Position numbers and translations under genes: made by a program. This document shows positions 56,898 to 64,000 of a stretch of 64,000 nucleotides of DNA, one piece after another. A model generated the notes under the pieces. That model saw only the letters and a list, made by a program, of their open reading frames with translations, was not told the origin of the DNA and did no database searches. The first letter of the stretch is position 1, and each line of letters begins with the position of its first letter. The stretch is from Xenopus tropicalis (Eukaryota; Chordata; Amphibia; Anura; Pipidae), in the NCBI RefSeq assembly GCF_000004195.4, contig NC_030678.2, forward strand, positions 85,596,904 through 85,660,903, written 5' to 3'.

Positions 56898-57330
56898 TCT
56901 AAAACAACTGGACTTTTCTTGAAAATGTTTTACCACTCATCCGAGTGGCTCCTTCAGTTCAAATAAGTGGTAGGGAATTCCCCGGCATTTAAACACTTGA
57001 GGTTAGTACAGCCACAGACATTCAATCTCAATGGTTCCATTGAACATCCTTACCCCAGCGGTTTCACAACAATTCACACTTCCATCATGTACTTTGAAAG
57101 ATTAACACCTGCATCAATGAGAATCATGGTTCCATTGTGACTGGATCATACCTTCTTACACCTGTCAGTTTCTTACACCTAATTGAATAAGTTTAATGGA
57201 ACCATTGTGCAATACTTGCCCAATTAGAAATTCAGTTCAGCCAGAATAATATCTGGCTTATTTTTGGGCAGATATCAATCAGTCACAACCTCATGAGGAC
57301 CCCATACACAAACTTATAAACAGATCTACA
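56898..57330. mobile_element. Retroelement-tail-like repeat (CCACTCATCCGAGTGGC)
   Basis: Contains the hairpin-capable CCACTCATCCGAGTGGCT followed by CCTTCAGTTC, resembling the tail of Penelope-type and related elements. The rest (GGTTCCATTGAAC, ATGGTTCCATTGTG) has a repeated GGTTCCATTG word. No coding part remains. Confidence 0.3.
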
Positions 57331-57743
57331 CAGGGGAAAAAAATATCATACATTCATTAATATACATACTGCAACTTTTTTTCTGGATTATAACATGAAG
57401 TCCTTGATATGTGCTAAAAGATTTTATAAATATTTTTTTTCTTGCCTGGATAGTTTACTGGGGAAAGCCAATTAGGCTGTTATCTTGTTTTCAAAAGGTT
57501 GTTCTGTGGCACTTTCTAGCTAGATGCCTATTAGTAACAAATAAGAAGACAGATCTGTTTGGGCTATTCTCTTTCCCCAAGGCAAAATATGTTTTTTTGC
57601 CTTCCAATAACTTAATGGGCATAAAATATCAGTGTCTGTCCTGTGTATGCAGGTATTATTGAAAATGTATACAAATGTTAATATAGAAGTTTACACAAAT
57701 TACTTAATTCTAAACACAAGTGTATAATGCACAGTGCATATTC

Positions 57744-58201
57744 TAAGGGCTTCATTCATGAAATCACAAGTTCGAATCCTGAATGGGAAAAATTCGGATT
57801 GGATACAATAATTTCTGAAGATCGCAAATATCACAAAAATGCTTACGAAAAAAACGTATTAGTCCCGATAATATCGTATTGGTGTTCCGAAATTTTTGTT
57901 ACAAATGATTGTAAACAGCGGGAAAACCTTTCCGACTTTGATCCTTCTGTGCACGATTTTGGAAGCCTCCCATAGGAATCAATGGCACTGTGCAGCTCCA
58001 ACCTGGCCAAAGGAAAGTCACAATACCGAAGCTTGAATGAATCCAAAACTTTTGTACTCGGCGCGACAATACGATTTTGTCGCAGAAATTTTATCGCAAA
58101 TACGAAAAAGTCGCGCAAGGTACGAAAAAGGCCACAAAAATACACACGGAGCTTTCGAACGAACGCTCGGAGCGTTCGTGGATTGGTAAATGTGGCCGTA
58201 A
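57744..58201. mobile_element. Harbinger-like fold-back MITE, TAA target
   Basis: TAA (57744-57746 and 58199-58201) flanks GGGCTTCATTCATGAAATC and GGATTGGTAAATGTGGCCG. The interior matches the family at 52577 (GGGAAAAATTCGGATTGG, CGAAAAAGTCGCG). The internal AACGCTCGGAGCGTT is palindromic. Confidence 0.6.
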
Positions 58202-58489
58202 GAGTGCTATTAACAAAGGTAACTGACCAAGTCCACTCCTTGCAGTTTGTGCATTTCCCTAATGAACTATTTCAGCTTTGATGAATTGTATTCAGTTGCA
58301 CCTAAGGTGCAAAGTACACAGGCATAGGACACAAGGGAGAAATAACTGGTTTTAGTGAATCACATGCTTGTATCATGGTTGACACCGTTTATGGTGAAAT
58401 TGATGCCATTTGTACTAAGAAAAACTTTTTTTTTGTATGGCCAAAGTTAAGCTATTGTGCTAATGCTGAAACTCTTGAGGGGGAGGAAT

Positions 58490-58810
58490 GATGAATTGTG
58501 GGTTATATATTTCCTATTATTTATATATAACCAACATATTTCCACATTGCTTCACATGTGTCCTTGCCCCAGAGGGGTCTGCAATCTAAGGTTCCTGTAA
58601 GATTTACACACACACTATGGTCAGTTTAGTCAGAAGCCAATTAACCTGCCTGTATGTTTTTGAAGTGTGGGAGGGAACCGGAGTACCCAGAGAAAATCCA
58701 CACAGACACAGGTAGAACCTACAAAATCCATGTAGTCCTCACTGGGATTGAATTTAGGGCCTCAGTGCTGCAAGGCAGAAGTGCTACCCACTGAGCCACC
58801 ATGCTGCCCT
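58490..58810 (-). mobile_element. tRNA-derived SINE (V-SINE/DANA-like)
   Basis: On the minus strand it begins GGGCAGCATGGTGGCTCAGT (58809 downwards), with an A-box-like TGGCTCAGTGG and a degenerate B-box-like AAATTCAATCC near 58750, a tRNA-derived pol III promoter head. The body has the conserved GGATTTTCTCTGGGTACTCC / GGTTCCCTCCCACAC segment shared by vertebrate SINEs of the V-SINE/DANA kind, followed by ACAGGCAGGTTAATTGGC. The 3' border is uncertain. No gene product. Confidence 0.72.
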
Positions 58811-60644
58811 TGTGTTTGTAAATGAGCCTTTGAGTCTGAATCATAATGCTAATGCTATCTCAAATTTTATTTTTAAATGCAAAACTGATTTTAAGATTGC
58901 TTAATACCATTTTTCTCCAAAGCCACTAGAGCTCCAAAAGAATAAAACATTCTACAGTAGCTAAAGCAATCATTATACAGTTTTGAAATGGTTAATGGGA
59001 TATTGAAAATGCCACCCAATCAGCCAAAAGACTCTACCGGGAAGTGGCACAGTGACTGTGCTTTGCATTTCAAGCAAGATTGGCTGGATGGCATTGATGG
59101 ATCACTTGAAAGTATTAGCCAGATACAAGAATTGATTAGTCAATAAATCAGCACCAGAAGTTTAAAAGAAACTATAGAACAAATATCATAAATCTCTCTG
59201 CTAGGGAAGGGGAGAGGGGGGAAGGTAGTAGCCTTTTACAGGATCCATGTGTTAGTCGATCAGATCAGGGGTCTCAACCTCTGTCATGTTTTAAATAGAA
59301 GCAATAAGGATTTGATACACCAAGATGTAAAAAAAATTACAGCTGTAGGGTTATGTGTGATGGAGAGGTTTATTGCAGAAAGGTATTCTTGCACTGTACA
59401 TGGATAGATCCTCTACAAAATACTGGAGTACCACTGGAGATCTATTTTTAATATATCCTGTACAGTATGTAATTATGTGTCTGAGATATACACCAACATA
59501 TTTAAATAATATTTTGTTTTTATGTGAAGAGGTCAGAGGTATGCAATATGCAAGTGTTAAATTGAAATCACTTCCCCAAATACAGTTTGCCCCTTCATTT
59601 ATGCCCTGTCAACGTGGTTTCGAGTCCACAGCAGCTTCTTTTTATTCTGGTGGCTACTTCAGGGCACATATATCATTAGAAAAGCCATTAACACAGGAAG
59701 TTACCCCATACAGGTATGGGGTGGTAAGCTGCAGTTGCACCACAAAAATACATTTATCAGCACTACAATATGATATGGTATAAATAATCAAGCTTCCGAG
59801 CTCCATTGTCCCTTTAAAGGGAAACTAATAATATCTAGAGTATACAATATCTTATGTACATAAAATAAGGAAAATAGTGACTTCTTACTTTATTATGAGA
59901 GATTGAGGGAACCTGGTCTAGCCTTTTAAGCCCACAGAAATATATGTTATGAAAAATAATGACTATTTCTGGTTTGATTTACAATCTGCAGGACCCATGG
60001 GTTTACACTTAGGTCAGGCAGGTTAAGGTTAAAATTTGGGCGACTACTGCAGGTTCGGGTTGGGTCAGACTGGGGAAGTACACTCCTTCTCTATTACTGA
60101 AATTTTACTGTCTTGAGACCTAAGGCATGTGCCAAAGCAGCATACAGAGCTCAAAGATGTGGGTATGGGTTGGGAATGGGCCCTACAATGGTAAAATTTT
60201 GCAATTATGGTTGGGTGTGGGTTAAGGTTTTGTGGGTTTGGATCAGGCAAGGATTAAGTATTTCCTGACCAGCACATCATTAATAAGTACATAACATCCA
60301 CCATGTCATAGAAGGCTAGCCAATTTGATAAACATTTTAAGAATCATGGTTTTAGGTTCACTGAAATAATAGTCAATATATCTTTTCTACGTTCAATGCA
60401 TTTTAGTATATCGAGAAAAATGATGATGGAAATCAATCAAATGTGACAAAACTCTCATAGTTTGCAAGCATGTCCATGGGACTATGTGTGTTGATTGTCA
60501 GCACTTCTTACATTATGTATCTACACTTTTGAATCAACACAACTAGAACCTAAATACAGTCATGGTATTTTATATTATGTAAATTGTCAGATCCATTGCT
60601 CACTGCTATAGATAAGCAACATTTTTTACCAGGCATTGATTTGC
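58811..60644. other. Unassigned DNA
   Basis: 59990-60260 has repeated GGTTGGG/GGGTTGGGT words that resemble a degraded GGGTCGGGTT-type frog repeat. A 136-residue plus frame at 59373-59783 lacks recognisable domains and start context, so it is not called. Confidence 0.35.
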
Positions 60645-61024
60645 TATAAAATTCCGCATTTCACTATCAGCAAACTTTTAAGGGTTTAGGGAAACTGTGG
60701 CATGCAAATTTTCACCATGCAAAAAAGTGCACAAGAAAAAAAAATGCCAAATGAATTCAATGGGGCTCATTTATCAACACTGGGCAAATTTGCTCATAGG
60801 CAGTAACCCATAGCAACCTATCAGAGATTGGTTTTTCTCAGTCAGCTGCAGGAAGAGCAATAAATGCAACAATTGGATTGGTTGCCATTGGTTACTTCCC
60901 ATGGGCCAATTTGCCCAGTGTTGATAAATTAACCCCAATGTGTTTTGCCGATTTTTGCCATTTTACAAATTATTTTTAGTTTCTCAAAACTTTTGGTGAG
61001 ATGAAAACGATTCGCTCATCACAA
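60645..61024. mobile_element. TAGTGATGAGCGAA-type MITE interrupted by another MITE
   Basis: The outer element ends GATTCGCTCATCACA at the right and has GCAAATTTTCACCATGCAAA at the left. A second element (60762-60936) sits inside it. Confidence 0.5.
60759..60939. mobile_element. MITE with ATTTATCAACACTGGGCAAA ends
   Basis: GGGGCTCATTTATCAACACT and AGTGTTGATAAATTAACCCC are inverted over about 30 bp, with AAT on both sides (60759-60761 and 60937-60939). The interior has CCCATAGCAACC and GGTTGCCATTGG. The target-duplication length is ambiguous. Confidence 0.7.
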
Positions 61025-61599
61025 TTTACTGCATAGCTATGTGTCAAATGCCACTATGTATGTAGAAACACAGATAATATTAAGCTTAATTTCATGTCTT
61101 TTCATTGGAATTTTCTTGAGATGCTGAAATTATGCAGAAATGAATCCCCAGGCCAATTCATAATAATGTGGAATGGCAGATCTGCACATTTTTGGATTAT
61201 TATTATATAAACTGACATGATTCTGATCATTCGCTAGAAGAAATACATACCTAATACTCGCTATATATATTTAAAACACATAAGTAAACAAGAGCAACCT
61301 GTAGTAAATTCCTTTCCGTATTTACAAGGACATGAGATAAAGGTTGTGGTATCTCTCTAGCATCAAGCATTCATGCGATATGAAGGATGTAAACTCCATA
61401 TTTTAAAAGAATAAGGGCTGTGATTTAATGTTGAATGAATGGAAATTTGTATTCAGTCATTACCTAGTGATAAAATACTTATTACACTGTTGTAATAAAT
61501 GGTGAAGATACCACTGTTGTGAAGAGAAGAATGTCTATTTATAATGTAATACTACATAAATATATATATATATCATAAATCTATCCCAGGCCCAGTACA
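61025..61599. other. Unassigned DNA
   Basis: Includes a short (TA)n at 61560-61573. Nothing else recognisable. Confidence 0.35.
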
Positions 61600-61800
61600 A
61601 ACATCCTCCTTTCCAATGACAGTTAATTGAAGACTTCAGCCTTAAGCTCACTTCCATCAAATGCTATTGTAATCATTACCCTGGGATAAACACAGGTCAA
61701 ATGCTATGGCCTTTAATTGTAAATAGAGTGCAGATATCAGCATATACATAACAGCATTGGCGTTTGTGATGTGATGTATTGTCATTTTATGGTTGGATGC
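61600..61800. other. Candidate conserved non-coding block
   Basis: Non-repetitive with ACAGTTAATTGAAGAC, GCTATTGTAATCATTACCC and GGCCTTTAATTGTAAATAG. No coding frame. Composition-based call only. Confidence 0.22.
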
Positions 61801-62689
61801 CTCCACTGAAACCCTTAAAAGCTGAATGATACATTAAATTATATAAATCACTTTATATATTGCCTTGGTTATATAGCAGGGCTGAGTTTATTTTCAGAGA
61901 CAGAGGCAGGAACCCTAAAGAAAAATAAAATTTTACATCAGCCTATTCCCAGTTACAGTTACCTAACCTACCGTATAACATTACATGAGAACTAATGGTC
62001 TGCATTAGGTTTGTAAAATATAGATAGATTACATGCTGTAATCAATAGCTTTGTGTCTATACAACACACACATACATTTTTATATATGTCATTTGTATGT
62101 ATAGTAGCATATTTAAAGTCACAGATCTTGAATAATAACAAGGAAGATGATATTATTTAGGTTGTGAGTATGGATCAGAGAACGTGCAATTGATTTTATT
62201 GTAATCTTTCACTTATATATATTGTATGGAGATTTTCAAAAACAGCAGGCTGAATAACGCATAGCAACCAATCAGATGTTTGCTCTAAAACAGCTGACCA
62301 GTAATTTATGCAGATTGATTTCTATGGGTTAGTAAACTTGTCACAAACTTTGCACATTATAACATTAACCCCAGAATGGTGCTATACAGGCAAGCTAATC
62401 ACTGCAGACATCAAGTAAAGTTGTGAGCCTTCAGCCATAATTCCATGCATCTTTCTTATTTAGTATCCTATTTAAAATGAAGCAGAAATACTTGCACCCA
62501 TACAAGCTCCTTCCACTTCCGTATACTTGTGCTGAGGGCCAGTATGTCCACCCACACTAAACTAATGCATAATGTGCAAATGGAGACCTGGGCAAGTAAT
62601 TTCAGGGTTCCCACAGTGGGTTACATCAATGGCTGCAATGGGCTATAACCATGCAAAGCACACACTAATGCTGTTATTAAGACCTCATT
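61801..62689. other. Unassigned DNA
   Basis: 62235-62350 is a CGCATAGCAACCAATCAGAT MITE remnant. Nothing else recognisable. Confidence 0.35.
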
Positions 62690-63560
62690 CATTGTCATGC
62701 TGAGAGCGTTCATCCCTACTCCGATAAAGAGGGGCCCGGATACCGGGCGTAGCGTAGGAGGAGGGCCCACATGACTGGGCAGGCAATGGGAACGCCGATT
62801 GGGCAGCCAGGTCACGGGGGCACCAAGGGTTAAAAAGTGGCAGCGGAAGGAAGGGCCAGACAGTTGCGCGGGAAGGCACCTGGACAAAGAAGACCAGCAG
62901 CGGCAGAAAACTCCCACCCACCCTCCCTAGTTGTCATCCCTTTATCTGGAGTTAGTTGGGCTCAATGGGATAGTGATAGGGCCAGGAGGATGTGGGAATG
63001 GGCACAAAGAGGAAGTTTTTCAACAGACTACCCAGAGTAGAGCATTAGTCACAGCGCTGGCGGGTCCCTTGCCAGTCTGCCGGGCACGTTGGTGTGGTTT
63101 GGACAATACTGGACCGTTGGGGCAACCCCTAAGGTGGGTACCCACGGTGATGGTGGATATGTTCAGTTAATTCTCCCAGGGCTTGGTCCCTTGTGGATTG
63201 TTTCCGTTTAAGAGCTATGGTGTGGATATTACAACGCTATGCATGCTCACTGAGCTAGGGGCAAGCGGCTAGTGAGCATTGCTGGCACTTGGAAGGGCAG
63301 ACTGGCAGAGGGCTTACCAAGGCTTACCAAGTCAATTATTACCAACCGTTACAAAGTTTTTGTACGATGTTTATCAATGATACTAACAAACAATGTTTAT
63401 GAATGGTTTTTCTATGTAAATAATAAAGGTTTTCTACATGACTGTTGTACAAATAAAGCTGTGGCCATAACATCCAACAAAGGTGATGTCACGCGTGGTT
63501 ATTTAGAACAGAGCAAGGGAGAAGTGAGTAATGGGCCATGCCCCTAGTCATGCTAGTTGC
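62690..63560 (+). mobile_element. GC-rich segment with retroelement-like 3' tail
   Basis: A sharply GC-rich block (62700-63180) is followed by an AT-rich tail: TTTATCAATGATACTAACAA, ATAATAAAGGTTTTCTACAT, ACAAATAAAGCTGTGGCC (63450-63467), then GTGATGTCACGCGTGGTTAT and a purine-rich GAGCAAGGGAGAAGTGAG. The word order parallels the B repeat end (AAATAAGTGCTGTGGCC... GAAGGGAAATTGAGGAG) and the 6640 region, so a related retroelement end is plausible. Open frames in the GC-rich part (62621-63170, both strands) show no domain. Confidence 0.35.
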
Positions 63561-64000
63561 AACTTCACCCATTATGAGACTTCTGCCACATTGCACACAA
63601 TTCTAGCACACAACTTGGAACAGAACTGCAATGATGCTGGAAACCATGCAGCTGTATCCTCCAGGAGATGAGTACAACTGCAGAATGTTAACATTAATTC
63701 GTTTTATTCAAACTAATTACCTGTGATGATAGCTACTACACTACCCAGTGTAGCAAGCAACACGCTCATGGTTCTAGTATACAGTTTGCTTTTTCCTAGC
63801 AAAGTTCCAAGATGATGTCACAGTTGTCTGAAGCCTCCCACAGAGATTGTGCATATCCAGATTTCTAATTTCCCTCCACCATAGATGACTGGCATGGTTT
63901 ATTAGGGATTAAACATTACAATATAGACAAACATAAAAAAACACTTTATTATTTTCAAAAGGATTTATTGCCCTGGTTTGTTTGCAGACTAGATAATGAA
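63561..64000. other. Unassigned DNA at window edge
   Basis: Nothing recognisable was seen. Confidence 0.35.

Noticed and set aside
59373..59783. 136-residue plus-strand frame
   Set aside because: No recognisable domain, AT-rich composition and no splice or promoter context.

Overview
The window looks like intergenic chromosomal DNA of a frog of the genus Xenopus. The evidence is the repeat content: T2-type MITEs with TTAA targets and TTAAAGG ends, a CR1 LINE whose 3' tail is an 8-bp TACATAGT repeat, a GIY-YIG Penelope-like element, and many hAT-, Harbinger- and Tc1/mariner-like MITEs with visible terminal inverted repeats and target duplications. I cannot separate X. tropicalis from X. laevis by reading alone. 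I found no host protein-coding exon, tRNA or rRNA that I could defend. The long open frames are LINE or Penelope frames, or accidental frames through tandem repeats.

Layout. 1-8.6 kb: mostly unassigned AT-rich DNA with a weak L1/Tx1-like remnant, a TA-flanked MITE with CTCGAGTATAAGCC ends, an old CR1 fragment, a GC-rich 3'-tail-like segment and a perfect hAT MITE. 8.6-19.4 kb: one composite element, described below. 19.4-26 kb: unassigned DNA with a GATA microsatellite and one MITE fragment. 26-28.2 kb: a hairpin tail, one LTR with a primer-binding-site-like sequence, and a T2 MITE. 28.5-33.8 kb: several MITEs. 33.8-38.4 kb: a broken Penelope-like element whose GIY-YIG domain is split by a 2.3-kb hAT-like element, which itself carries a T2 MITE and about 62 copies of a 13-bp minisatellite. 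38.4-64 kb: further MITEs, two striking near-perfect palindromes, a tRNA-derived SINE, candidate conserved non-coding blocks, and a GC-rich mobile-element tail near the right edge.

Main finding. Positions 8602-19391 have the architecture A1 - body - B1A2 - spacer - B2. A is 230 bp and identical in both copies. B is 523/531 bp and looks identical except for an 8-bp gap. B1 and A2 overlap by the dinucleotide AG. Joining the two outer ends of the element gives exactly this internal B1A2 junction, and there is no target-site duplication. This is the split-direct-repeat signature of PAT/Ngaro-type tyrosine-recombinase retrotransposons. This copy carries no reverse transcriptase or recombinase of its own; its body is non-coding and built of tandem repeats, so it is best read as a non-autonomous, recently mobile element. 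A full-length CR1 LINE (9121-14345) has inserted into a 23-bp minisatellite in the body. That CR1 has three apparently identical 293-bp 5' monomers, an SGNH-esterase ORF1 and an endonuclease/RT ORF2, with four single-base frameshifts.
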